A stretch of 64,000 nt of DNA from Heyndrickxia oleronia (GTDB taxonomy: Bacteria > Bacillota > Bacilli > Bacillales > Bacillaceae_C): contig NZ_CP065424.1 of the NCBI RefSeq assembly GCF_017809215.1, positions 2,078,001-2,142,000 of the forward strand. The letters run 5' to 3'. Below are positions 45,209-53,679 of the stretch, piece by piece. How positions within the stretch are numbered: position 1 is the first letter of the stretch; every line of letters begins with the position of its first letter. The notes under the pieces are model-generated. The model had not been told where the DNA came from and made no database searches. It saw only the letters and a program-made list of their open reading frames with translations. Made by a program: the position numbers and the translations under genes.

Positions 45209-46858
45209 TTACCATAATTTAAATCCTTTTGAACCAGGGGGTGCATTTTGAATCATATCAGCAAAAGGAACTGTATAGGCTATTAAGATTAATGCTACCA
45301 ATATGGTTAACCAAATTTTCCAGTTTTCTAATACCATAGGTGTTTTCTCAGCATTTTCTGCTACTTCACCGACTGGGAACTCTTGATTTCCTTTCGGTGC
45401 AAAAAACGCAAGGTTTAAGATGATGACGATAATTAATACAATTCCTAAAAATAGTACGGAACCACCTACTGCTTGAGCAACTTGATATGGAATCCAATCC
45501 AGTGCCTGTGCGGCATCTCCATATGTTGTATAGGCTGTTCGTCTAGGTGCACCTAATAGCCCTTCAAGGTGCATAGATGTAGACATGATCGCCATACCAA
45601 TCGTCCAGCAAATAGCTTGGAAAATAGCTAATCGATTCATCGCTTTAGTAAATACTCTTCCTGTTAAATGTGGGATTAACCAATAGCTTATTCCAAAGAA
45701 AGTTAGTACTACTGTTGTAGCAACGGTTAAGTGAAAGTGACCGGTAACCCAAATGGTATTATGGACAACTTGATTCATTTGGTTAGATGCATTTATTATT
45801 CCACCTGCACCGGCGGGTACAAAGGCTACCATACCAATAAATGGAACGAGAAATCTTGCATCTTTCCAAGGTAGTTTTTTTAACCAACCAAATAATCCTT
45901 TGGCACCCTTTAATCTCCCAAACATCTCGAAAGTTGCAAACATTGAGAAGGCAGTCATTAAAGATGGAATAATAACCATAAATGTAAGGATAACTTGGAC
46001 AAATTTCCAATTAGCATTAATACCTGGCTCAGTTAATTGATGGTGAAATCCTACTGGTATAGAGAATAATAGGAATAATATAAACACTAAACGGGCAAGT
46101 GAGTCTGAAAATATCCTTCCACCGATGATTTTTGGAATGATTACATACCATGCCATGTAGGCAGGTAATAACCAGAAATAGACTAATGGATGACCAAAGT
46201 ACCAAAATAATGTTCGACTAACGAGTACATTAACTGTATCAACCCAACCGAGGGACCAAGGTAGTAATTGGAATAATACTTCTCCTGCAACACCAAGTGT
46301 ACAAACAATCCACATCAAAGAATTTGTTACTACCATAAAGCTTAATAATGGACTTGGTTTTCCAGGATTTTGCTTCCTCCATCTAATATATGTGGCTATC
46401 ATTGCTCCACAAGCAACCCAACTCCCAACTATTAAAAGAGTTAATCCTAAATAAAATAGGAAATGCGCTTGTAATGGAGCATAAAACGTATAAAGAACAG
46501 TGGCTTTATTTGTTAAGATCATAGTAGTAGCAAATAATGTTCCAATGATCATTAGTAAAAAGCCTACCCAACCTGATAATCGAGCTTTTGTAGATAAAGT
46601 TCCAACTGTACGGCTAATAGCTGCAAATTGAAAGCCTAATATAAAATAAGTAGTAAGTCCAAGACCAAGTAAAACTCCATGTGCAGTTAAAATTTCATAA
46701 TAATTAATTCCACCCGGTAATTCAAGTCTTCCTGACCGCACTAATGTTTGTAAAAGTCCCATTAAACCGCCTATGGCTAATGCGGCAAAGGCAACGTAAA
46801 TATATGCCATAGACAATCGTGCATCTCGTTTATCTACTTTACTAATTGTTGTTATCAT
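45209..46858 (-). CDS. cbaA: Cytochrome ba3-type oxidase subunit I
   Basis: This 549-residue heme-copper oxidase subunit has about 13 hydrophobic segments. Landmarks are TAHGVLLGLGLTTY (low-spin heme His), FGHPLVYFWLLPAY (CuB His with the cross-linked Tyr, helix VI), GFHHQLTEPG (two CuB His) and TGHFHLTVATTVVL (heme ligands of helix X). This pattern is of the B-type (ba3) family. It reduces oxygen to water and pumps protons in the cell membrane. It overlaps cbaB by 4 bp. The organism also has the bc complex genes in this window; electron transfer between them via cytochrome c is possible. Confidence 0.93.
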   Translation of the reverse strand: MITTISKVDKRDARLSMAYIYVAFAALAIGGLMGLLQTLVRSGRLELPGGINYYEILTAHGVLLGLGLTTYFILGFQFAAISRTVGTLSTKARLSGWVGFLLMIIGTLFATTMILTNKATVLYTFYAPLQAHFLFYLGLTLLIVGSWVACGAMIATYIRWRKQNPGKPSPLLSFMVVTNSLMWIVCTLGVAGEVLFQLLPWSLGWVDTVNVLVSRTLFWYFGHPLVYFWLLPAYMAWYVIIPKIIGGRIFSDSLARLVFILFLLFSIPVGFHHQLTEPGINANWKFVQVILTFMVIIPSLMTAFSMFATFEMFGRLKGAKGLFGWLKKLPWKDARFLVPFIGMVAFVPAGAGGIINASNQMNQVVHNTIWVTGHFHLTVATTVVLTFFGISYWLIPHLTGRVFTKAMNRLAIFQAICWTIGMAIMSTSMHLEGLLGAPRRTAYTTYGDAAQALDWIPYQVAQAVGGSVLFLGIVLIIVIILNLAFFAPKGNQEFPVGEVAENAEKTPMVLENWKIWLTILVALILIAYTVPFADMIQNAPPGSKGFKLW

Positions 46859-47337
46859 GCTTTATCCACCACCTTTAGTCTTGCAGACATCATATGATGT
46901 CCAGTGCCACAATACTCATTACACACGATTAAATACTCCCCATTCTTCTTAAACGTTGTAATGTATTCACTAACATATCCTGGTTCGAGCATCATATTAA
47001 TATTTGTTCCAGCTACTTCGAACCCATGAACAACGTCCTTTGTTGTTGCAATAATTTTAACCTTTGAGCCTCTAGGAATTTCGATTTCACCTGGATTAAA
47101 CATGAAGGCAGAGGCAACAATAACTAATTCATAATCCCAATCCTTCCCAGTGACCTTGTGTAATCCTGGTTTGGTAAAAGGTTCAGTTTGATCTACACGT
47201 TCAGGATCCACTTTTACTTTTGCACTTGGTGGTTGGTGTCCTTGATGAAATGCTTGAATACCTACAATAGCTAAAAAGATAATAAGTGCACCAATTCCAA
47301 AGGTTAACCACCATTTCTCATAACGATGTAAATGCAT
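46855..47337 (-). CDS. cbaB: Cytochrome ba3-type oxidase subunit II
   Basis: This 160-residue protein has one N-terminal membrane helix (FGIGALIIFLAIVGIQAF) and a cupredoxin domain with a complete CuA site: His in DVVHGFEV and CNEYCGTGHHMM (C-x3-C-x3-H-x2-M). The short one-helix form is typical of ba3 oxidases. ATG follows AGGAGTTGAAAGTAT on the reverse strand. It delivers electrons from cytochrome c to subunit I. Confidence 0.94.
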   Translation of the reverse strand: MHLHRYEKWWLTFGIGALIIFLAIVGIQAFHQGHQPPSAKVKVDPERVDQTEPFTKPGLHKVTGKDWDYELVIVASAFMFNPGEIEIPRGSKVKIIATTKDVVHGFEVAGTNINMMLEPGYVSEYITTFKKNGEYLIVCNEYCGTGHHMMSARLKVVDKA

Positions 47338-47350
47338 ATACTTTCAACTC

Positions 47351-47491
47351 CTATATTCGATTTAAATATAATCCGAAGACGGCAATCCATGAAATAACTA
47401 GAAAGGCTCCAACAATGAATACAGCAATTAAAGTACCTTTTAAAGAAGAAGTCTCTTCATGGATGTTCTTTTTTGGTTGAATTTTAGCCAT
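47351..47491 (-). CDS. Cytochrome ba3-type oxidase small subunit (subunit IIa)
   Basis: A 46-codon reading frame encodes MAKIQPKKNIHEETSSLKGT followed by one membrane helix (LIAVFIVGAFLVISWIAVFGLYL). It lies 13 bp upstream of cbaB with a good ribosome binding site (GGTGGGAGTGAG). Size, single helix and position match the subunit IIa family of ba3 oxidases, whose helix replaces the missing second helix of subunit II. Confidence 0.82.
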   Translation of the reverse strand: MAKIQPKKNIHEETSSLKGTLIAVFIVGAFLVISWIAVFGLYLNRI

Positions 47492-47561
47492 TTTTCTCAC
47501 TCCCACCTAAAAAAATGATCTTCCTGATACCTTTATCATAGTTGTGACCTTTATAATCATC

Positions 47562-47577
47562 TGTGACTTTTATCACA
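47562..47577. promoter_or_regulatory. Candidate Fnr/Crp-type operator upstream of the ba3 oxidase operon
   Basis: TGTGACTTTTATCACA is a perfect TGTGA-N6-TCACA palindrome about 70 bp upstream of the first oxidase codon. Three further TGTGA half sites lie within 60 bp (47543, 47596, 47608 areas). This matches the known B. subtilis Fnr site pattern, so oxygen-linked control is plausible, but Crp-like or ResD control cannot be separated by eye. Confidence 0.45.
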
Positions 47578-47730
47578 CTTTCCTAGTCATTTTGTGATGA
47601 ATCTGTGAAAATAGAAGGACAACAATATAGGACTATAACTTTAAAAGAATCAATAATTCATTCAAGGATCGAAACAATTCATATTATTTAGGCTTTTTCT
47701 AAACATCTTTTCTTCATTGAATATTGATGG

Positions 47731-47736
47731 TATAAT
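47731..47736 (+). promoter_or_regulatory. -10 box of the xpt-pbuX promoter
   Basis: A perfect TATAAT lies about 30 bp before the riboswitch. The -35 region is poor (T-rich, no TTGACA) at 16-17 bp spacing. Confidence 0.45.
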
Positions 47737-47763
47737 CTAGCTACATTTAAATAAGCTTGCATT

Positions 47764-47835
47764 TACTCATATAATCACGAGAATAAGGCTCGTAAGTTTC
47801 TACCAAGCTACCGTAAATGGCTTGACTATGGGTGA
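47764..47835 (+). promoter_or_regulatory. Guanine riboswitch aptamer (purine class)
   Basis: The aptamer is nearly identical in core positions to the B. subtilis xpt riboswitch: P1 ACTCAT/ATGGGT, then ATAATCACGAG, GGCTCGTAAGTTTCTACC, AAGC, TACCGTAAATG, GCTT, GACTATGG. The specificity base between GA and TATGG (47826) is C, indicating guanine/hypoxanthine rather than adenine. It would turn off xpt-pbuX when guanine is plentiful, through the terminator that follows. Confidence 0.95.
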
Positions 47836-47871
47836 GCAATGGGATATCAATTTTATTTTCTATTGACTTAA

Positions 47872-47931
47872 CGCTCAATGGACATTGCCTCACTCATGAT
47901 CATGGTGAGTGCAATGACCATTGAGCTTTTT
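47872..47931 (+). terminator. Riboswitch-controlled terminator before xpt
   Basis: GCTCAATGGACATTGC pairs with GCAATGACCATTGAGC, with an inner CACTCA/TGAGTG stem, followed by TTTTTAT. It is the expression platform of the guanine riboswitch. Confidence 0.88.
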
Positions 47932-47972
47932 ATATTTCTTCATTGGTCGATGATTAACTAAGGGAGGAATAA

Positions 47973-48559
<587 letters not shown>

Positions 48560-48560
<1 letters not shown>

Positions 48561-49864
48561 TGCATAGCAAGTTAAAAACAGCAACTTTAAGCTTGCAGCA
48601 TGTTCTTGCGATGTACGCAGGTGCAGTGATTATCCCTTTAATAGTTGGAGGGGCAATGGGACTCTCTCCAGAAAAGTTAACATATTTAGTATCTATTGAT
48701 ATTTTTATGTGCGGCATAGCGACTATTTTACAAGTTTGGAAGAGTCGATTCTTTGGTATTGGTCTACCCGTAGTATTAGGTTGTACGTTTACCGCTGTCG
48801 GTCCAATGATTGCAATAGGTGAACAGCATGGTTTAACAACTATTTATGGTGCAGTTATTGCATCTGGACTTATGATCATGATTATTAGTAAATTTTTTGG
48901 CAAACTTGTGCGTTTTTTTCCACCGGTTGTTACAGGTTCGGTAGTTACGACAATTGGAATCACACTTATTCCTGTAGCAATGAATAATATGGCTGGTGGA
49001 GAAGGAAGTGCAGACTATGGTTCTGTTAGTAATGTTTGTTTAGCATTTGGTACACTCATTTTAATTATTCTTTTACAACGATTCTTTACTGGTTTTATTC
49101 GTTCTATTTCTATATTATTAGGATTATTGGCTGGAACGATAGCAGCAGCTCTAATGGGAAAAGTAGATTTTTCTCCTGTAGCTGATGCATCGATGTTTCA
49201 TATGATTCAACCACTTTACTTTGGGGTTCCTACTTTCGAGTGGACATCTATCATTACTATGTTTTTAGTAGCTGTAGTAAGTTTAGTTGAATCTACTGGT
49301 GTGTATTATGCTTTAAGTGATATAACCAATCAAAAGTTAACAGAGGATGACTTAGCTAGGGGATATCGTTCAGAAGGACTCGCGAGTGTTGTCGGGGGAT
49401 TATTTAATTCATTTCCCTATACTACCTTTTCGCAAAATGTTGGACTTGTTCAACTGTCAGGGATTAAGTCTAAAAATGTGATTTATTTAGTGGGAGTATA
49501 TTTGATGATTTTAGGTGTTATTCCTAAAATAGGGGCATTAACTACCATTATTCCTTCTGCTGTTTTAGGTGGCGCCATGGTAGCGATGTTCGGAATGGTC
49601 ATTGCGTCTGGTATTAAAATGCTTAGCCGTGTAGATCTAACTTCACAAGGCAATTTAATGATTATCGCATGCTCAGTTGGTATGGGAATGGGAGTAACAG
49701 TGGTTCCTAAAATGTTTACCCATCTCCCTGAAAATTTTCAAATCTTAACAAGTAATGGCATTGTTGCAGGAAGCTTTACGGCAATTCTTTTAAATCTTTT
49801 ATTTAATCATTCGGCTACTAAGCAAAAGAAAAGCATCGAAATAATAGGTCAAAAAGCTTCTTAA
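48560..49864 (+). CDS. pbuX: Xanthine permease
   Basis: This 434-residue nucleobase:cation symporter (NCS2/UraA fold) has about 14 hydrophobic segments and the family motifs LQHVLAMYAGAVIIPLIVGGA, VVLGCTFTAVGPM and the QNVG signature (FSQNVGLVQLSG). It imports xanthine and is translationally coupled to xpt. The last 72 bp of the gene and the 16 bp after it are repeated almost exactly 3.5 kb downstream. The present 3' end may therefore have been brought in by an integrated element. Confidence 0.95.
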
Positions 49865-49880
49865 AAAAGTAGTCACACTT
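49793..49880 (+). repeat. Left 88-bp direct repeat (attL-like) at the pbuX 3' end
   Basis: This covers the pbuX stop codon and 16 following bases. It matches 53329-53416 with only two differences (positions 49798 and 49817). A decayed integrase lies just inside it. An integrated element that duplicated its target explains both copies. Confidence 0.85.
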
Positions 49881-49911
49881 CCACATATTACAACTAAAAA
49901 TATGTCGATAT

Positions 49912-49959
49912 GTCATCACCATTTCTTATTAATTTTAGAAATGGTGGTGGCATTTTTTT
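49912..49959 (+). terminator. Terminator after pbuX
   Basis: ACCATTTCT and AGAAATGGT pair around a 10-base loop, followed shortly by ATTTTTTT. If the left repeat marks a junction, this terminator belongs to the element and not to the original operon. Confidence 0.8.
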
Positions 49960-50266
49960 ATGAAGCGAAAAAGAATTGTAGTAATCCCATAGTAAAAAAT
50001 GAAACAACTAATTTAGAATTTAATTTCACATTTGACTATTTCGTTTCAGCAAAAAATGCAGAAGATCTTAGAGAAAAAAAAATAAAAAGTTATTTTGAAC
50101 ACTATTTCTTTATTAATTGGATTAAATAATATATTCCGGAAATTGCAAAGTAATTGATATGGGTACTTTATTAATTCGGGAATATTTGAATTACATGCGT
50201 GAGGATTGTTTTAATTACAAAACTAAGAAACACGAATTATCAATATATAGTGAAATCAAAGATTAA
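49960..50266 (+). pseudogene. Decayed tyrosine recombinase (integrase), N-terminal part
   Basis: Three frames together spell an integrase N-terminal region. It starts MKRKRIVVIP at 49960 and stops early. A second frame reads FDYFVSAKNAEDLREKKIKS and then YFEHYFFINWIK, up to a stop at 50127-50129. Then comes YIPEIA, and after a frame change KVIDMGTLLIREYLNYMRED, ending at 50266. The AKxAExLRExTIxxY and LIREYxNYM patterns are typical of the core-binding domain of phage and ICE tyrosine integrases. The catalytic domain with the Arg-His-Arg-Tyr residues is not visible. The gene is next to the left repeat, where an element integrase is expected. Confidence 0.6.
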
Positions 50267-50640
50267 TGTTTATGACTGTATTGTTGCTCAGGTACTAAAT
50301 TAAATAAAATGAAAATACCATAAACTGGACGTTTTGTTGTTATTAAATCTGATGTTTTGCGTCTTATTAGCAAAGATATTAGATTTTCTCGTGAATATTA
50401 TCACCCGACTGCACTACTCTGACTGTTTTTGCACCACTTAATATCATGAAATGCACAACCAAATACCATAAAATACACCAGATCGATATGTAAACCTGAA
50501 AGAATCATGAATTTCGTCAGGTTCTTTCTGTATTCTGGATCTTGCTGAATCAAAGTAATCTAACCGAAAATAAAAATATTTAATACTTTTGTATAAGTTT
50601 ACTTTACATTAACTAAAGATTAGTTTATCATTTTATTCAT
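50267..50640. other. Intergenic stretch inside the remnant element
   Basis: No supported gene. Short frames such as VVIKSDVLRLISKDIRFSRE (around 50340-50400) look like possible coding remains but cannot be assigned. A small hairpin (ACCTGAAAGAA ... TTTCGTCAGGT) lies near 50496-50525. Confidence 0.4.
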
Positions 50641-50652
50641 GAGGTGATGGTC

Positions 50653-50889
50653 ATGAAGAAAGATTTTGGTGATTCGATATCAAATAAGGTTTATGAATAT
50701 CGCGTACTTGCCAGAATGTCTCAGCAAGAATTAGCAGAGAAAGTCGGGGTTTCCAAACAAACCATCTTTGTCATGGAAAAAGGAAATTATGTTCCAACAT
50801 TGCTGTTAGCCTTTCGAATTGCAGAATTTTTTAAAGTTGATGTAAACAACATTTTTACTTATGAGAAAGGAAGTGATCATAGTGATTAA
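50653..50889 (+). CDS. XRE-family HTH regulator
   Basis: This 78-residue protein is a single Cro/CI-type helix-turn-helix domain: EYRVLARMSQQELAEKVGVSKQTIFVMEKGNYVPTLLLAFRIAEFF, then VDVNNIFTYE. The ATG at 50653 is six bases after GAGGTG; a GTG at 50644 lies in that site. It overlaps the following membrane-protein gene by 8 bp. Small XRE regulators coupled to a membrane protein of about 120 residues are a recurrent pair in Bacillus. Here it is inside the remnant element and looks intact. Confidence 0.85.
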   Translation: MKKDFGDSISNKVYEYRVLARMSQQELAEKVGVSKQTIFVMEKGNYVPTLLLAFRIAEFFKVDVNNIFTYEKGSDHSD

Positions 50890-51226
50890 TTTTTCTGAAA
50901 TCTTTAACGCTATTTTTAACCCGTTAAAGTCTTGGGCTGAACAATCACAAGGAAATTGGAATCTTCTCATTGTTAGCGGTTTTATATTGGTTTTTGTCGG
51001 AGCAATTGTAACATACGCACTACACAAAAAAATGGGTAAAGTTGATGAAAGAACAAAGCAAATATCTTTAAATAGTGCACTTATAGTGTTATGTGTAGTA
51101 ATTTTATGCGACGTGATTTTCCCGAAAGAATATATGTGGCAGATTTTCTTCTTATTTAAATATTCTCTTGCATTCCTTGCTTCAGCAATCTATCTAGTAG
51201 TTCGATATAAAAAAGACTTTTTTTAA
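50882..51226 (+). CDS. Small membrane protein coupled to the XRE regulator
   Basis: This 114-residue protein has three to four hydrophobic segments (LLIVSGFILVFVGAIVTYAL, SALIVLCVVILCDVIF, YSLAFLASAIYLVV). The start is taken as GTG at 50882, after AAAGGAAGTG; the frame is open to 50861. It resembles the DUF2178-like membrane proteins that accompany small XRE regulators, but this is a family impression. The pair may form a two-gene regulatory or stress module; function unknown. Confidence 0.7.
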   Translation: MINFSEIFNAIFNPLKSWAEQSQGNWNLLIVSGFILVFVGAIVTYALHKKMGKVDERTKQISLNSALIVLCVVILCDVIFPKEYMWQIFFLFKYSLAFLASAIYLVVRYKKDFF

Positions 51227-51380
51227 CTATAGAACGAAACAGGAGGATATGAGAAATGCCTGTAAATTCTATGAGAGAATTCGTTGTTGATTTTAGATAG
51301 AACACTGTGTATGTGATGAGTCGAGAAAGGCTTATTTCATCAAAACCATGTTCTCCTTTTCATTAATCTAACCCTATTAT

Positions 51381-51596
51381 TTAATACCTTGTTTGTTTCA
51401 GTATTTCTTTTGCTTTATCTGAAATGATATCACTTTTATAAAGTGCTACTACGGCTTTCATCATATCTTTCTCTTTTAAAGCAAGAGCATTATTAATTGT
51501 GTGCCCATTCATTGTACCTCTCATTAATCGTTGTTTATAGTTTTTAGTAACTCCATTGACTTTAGGTGTACAAAAGTTAAATACAATAGTGTATTC
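51381..51596 (-). pseudogene. 3' fragment of an unidentified gene
   Basis: The reverse strand is open over 71 codons after an in-frame TGA and reads EYTIVFNFCTPKVNGVTK, NYKQRLMRGTMNGHTINNAL, ALKEKDMMKAVVALYKSDII, ending KEILKQTRY. The composition looks like real protein, but there is no ribosome binding site at the internal ATG (51524). I take it as the C-terminal remnant of a longer gene. I do not recognise the family. Confidence 0.4.
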
Positions 51597-52002
51597 TCAA
51601 TTTACCTGATGTTTAACTCTATCATGTCTAATATATTCAACTTTGTCTTTCTATTTTATCTCTCTCTTTTAATTTATTTGACACTTACTTACCTAACTTT
51701 AATATCAATAATTAATAAATAATAATTGGTGATTAAAAGATTGAACAAAATGAAAATCTTACTAATGACTCTAGTATAATTCATGACTATAAAGAATAGT
51801 CAGATAAATACATTGTGACGTGTTGACAATTGTGGTAATAATCACTTACAAAGTAAAGCAAAGAAATATATACTTTCTTTCGTCAATGTAGTAATTGAGG
51901 AATGAAGAAACGAATCTAATAATTATTTGAATTTTTTACAAATATCCTCTACTTAATATTTTAAATCTAGTAAAATAGTAATATAAAATGGAGGTGGAGA
52001 AT
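51597..52002. other. AT-rich spacer inside the remnant element
   Basis: Very AT-rich with a few short hydrophobic frames that lack ribosome binding sites. A promoter for the gene at 52003 is expected here but none stands out. The stretch 51227-51380 before the gene fragment is similar; it contains AGGAGG followed by a 14-codon frame (MPVNSMREFVVDFR) that stops at once and may be the start of a broken gene. Confidence 0.4.
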
Positions 52003-52488
52003 ATGTACACTGTTCAACAAATGCAAGCTCTTGACTACCTATTAAAAAGAATCCTTTTAGAAAGTAATTATCCTTTCTATGAGAAGAATCTAAAATTAGT
52101 AATCAGTTACAATAATAAGCTTTGGTATGGTGATTTTGTTCAAATGGATGGGGTATTTGCATACCAATATTTCATTGACGATATTGGTGACATTGAAAAA
52201 GTTAGATTCAGCCCAAATTATGACAATAGTGCATTATTTAAATCTATATGGGACTCATATCAAGAAACAATCTCTAGAAACAATCTGTTTAAAAAGATAA
52301 ATGATCCTACAATGCTCTTCAATTCATTATTACGAATCTTAAATTATGCAGATATTAATGATGAATTCAGTCCTTTTTACCCCTATTTATTAAATGCTAA
52401 AACTTTAAAAGGTTCATTAGAATTACCATTAATCAATCTCGAAGATACTGATATTGAATTAGTATCTATAATTGAAGTAATCGATTAA
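52003..52488 (+). CDS. Unrecognised 161-residue protein in the remnant element
   Basis: The gene has a strong ribosome binding site (GGAGGTGGA) before ATG and a terminator after it, so it is likely expressed. The soluble, acidic protein has aromatic-rich blocks (YNNKLWYGDFVQMDGVFAYQYF, then FSPFYPYLLNA) and no recognised motif. It lies among decayed element genes yet is intact, which suggests either a recent arrival or a useful cargo gene. I cannot assign a function. Confidence 0.75.
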   Translation: MYTVQQMQALDYLLKRILLESNYPFYEKNLKLVISYNNKLWYGDFVQMDGVFAYQYFIDDIGDIEKVRFSPNYDNSALFKSIWDSYQETISRNNLFKKINDPTMLFNSLLRILNYADINDEFSPFYPYLLNAKTLKGSLELPLINLEDTDIELVSIIEVID

Positions 52489-52497
52489 ATTACCTTG

Positions 52498-52525
52498 AGT
52501 CCCAGAATATTATTGGGGCTTTTTA
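52498..52525 (+). terminator. Terminator after the 161-residue gene
   Basis: AGTCCC and GGGGCT pair (one G-U) around an 11-base loop, followed by TTTTTA. Confidence 0.65.
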
Positions 52526-52687
52526 TAAATGTCGCAATTTATCTTAAAGCTCTTTAATCTCTTCAACATAAGCTCTTTTATAACATTCTCAATATTTGGC
52601 TTCAATAGCATAATACACTCTATATTACGTTATTTCATAAATAGGTGATTAAATATTAATCCATCTATGTAAATAGTAATATTCATA

Positions 52688-52777
52688 TTAATCCTCATTT
52701 TCCTTACTACGTACATATAAATCGTCGACTTTGCAATCAAGTAATTCAACCAAATCATACAATTCAGGAGTGAATTC
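52688..52777 (-). pseudogene. C-terminal remnant of an XRE-family regulator
   Basis: The reverse strand encodes EFTPELYDLVELLDCKVDD followed by LYVRSKENED and a stop, with an in-frame stop just before it. The block from TPELYDL to VDDLY is the typical end of a Cro/CI helix-turn-helix domain. The recognition helices are missing. It is probably the relic of an element repressor. Confidence 0.5.
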
Positions 52778-52857
52778 TTAAGATCGATTTTCGTGATATT
52801 AAAGATCTAAAATGATTAAAGTATTCATTTTTAGTCTTAAACCATTAAATAAAAAAA

Positions 52858-53328
52858 GTTAAAGAGCAAAAGGAAGTAGAGATGCTTTATGATGGCTTAC
52901 TACAGATTTGTGTTTATAAGGAACCACTAACTAGTAAATTTATTCTCAATAAATCTATATTGGATCAATTCATGGGTTGGGAAGTACCTGTAGGAATTGA
53001 AAGGAATGGTGACCAAATAAAATTAGACTTTGATAAGCTATCTCACATAATTAGTGGTGGTACTACAGATTTCGGAAATCAAATATCTTGAAAGTATTCA
53101 TTACAACTTGAATCCATAAGAAGAAACCAAATGATGTCTCTTTTATGTTATTTGATTTGTAGGTTAATTTATATTAAGTCGTATTAAATTGTTCAACAAG
53201 TGTAAACAGTCGCTAAAAATTCTAAGGAAGCAGTATAAGCATTAAATGCAGTGCAAGATAGATTGAATAAATTCATGGATTTTTTAGATGTAAAGGAACC
53301 AAAGATGGAGGAAAGACATTTTATTTTT
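52858..53328 (+). pseudogene. Frameshifted FtsK/SpoIIIE-type DNA translocase remnant (ICE coupling protein type)
   Basis: The frame from about 52858 reads LLQICVYKEPL, GWEVPVGIERNG and LDFDKLSHIISGGTTDFG, the approach to the FtsK/SpoIIIE Walker A. A missing base in GGAAATCA (about 53080) then breaks the frame; restoring it gives GKSNILKVFITT. Further shifted pieces read QLESIRRNQ, AKNSKEAV and ALNAVQDRLNKFMDFLD, in the order seen in coupling proteins of ICEBs1/Tn916-type elements. The coding trace ends exactly at the right 88-bp repeat, so the rest has been deleted. Confidence 0.6.
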
Positions 53329-53416
53329 AATCTATTATTTAATCATTCGGCTTCTAAGCAAAAGAAAAGCATCGAAATAATAGGTCAAAAAGCTTCTTAA
53401 AAAAGTAGTCACACTT
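53329..53416 (+). repeat. Right 88-bp direct repeat (attR-like), second copy of the pbuX 3' end
   Basis: It reproduces the final 24 pbuX codons including TAA and 16 bases beyond, with two substitutions. It directly follows the broken translocase gene. In the usual scheme this would be the displaced original 3' end of pbuX, and the sequence after it the original downstream DNA. Confidence 0.85.
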
Positions 53417-53474
53417 TCGCTTTAAAGTGCATATAATAATCTATAGTTTTATGAAGCGAGTGTGACACGATCAT

Positions 53475-53618
53475 ATGGAAAAATATTATTGCGAGCATTG
53501 TAGAAACTTAACCGATAAACAGGAAAGTTGCAGTAAATGCGGGAAAGACGTAACAAGAAAAATTATTATCCACGTACAATATCAAAACATTTATGGATCA
53601 AACCTTAATGGGGTTTGA
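53475..53618 (+). CDS. Small zinc-ribbon protein
   Basis: A 47-codon frame encodes MEKYYCEHCRNLTDKQESCS followed by KCGKDVTRKIII. Two C-x2-C pairs (C6/C9 and C19/C22) make a compact zinc ribbon. The ribosome binding site is weak (GAGTGTGA, far from ATG). The stop codon lies within the 3' arm of a strong terminator, a common end for a real gene. It lies just outside the right repeat, so it may originally have followed pbuX. Confidence 0.5.
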   Translation: MEKYYCEHCRNLTDKQESCSKCGKDVTRKIIIHVQYQNIYGSNLNGV

Positions 53619-53630
53619 TCCTTTTATTTT
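53595..53630 (+). terminator. Rho-independent terminator
   Basis: GGATCAAACC and GGTTTGATCC form a 10-bp stem with a short loop, followed by TTTTATTTT. It may be the original terminator of the xpt-pbuX region. Confidence 0.85.
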
Positions 53631-53679
53631 ATCGATTGATATGAGTATGTTAAAATATATTTAAAAAAGTAGGGATATT

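Noticed and set aside
47286..47480. Forward-strand 64-codon frame over the oxidase small subunit gene
   Set aside because: The reverse-strand subunit IIa gene has the ribosome binding site and the family features; the forward frame is its shadow.
49902..50129. 75-codon gene after pbuX
   Set aside because: Its first part overlaps the terminator hairpin; the second part is better explained as one frame of the decayed integrase.
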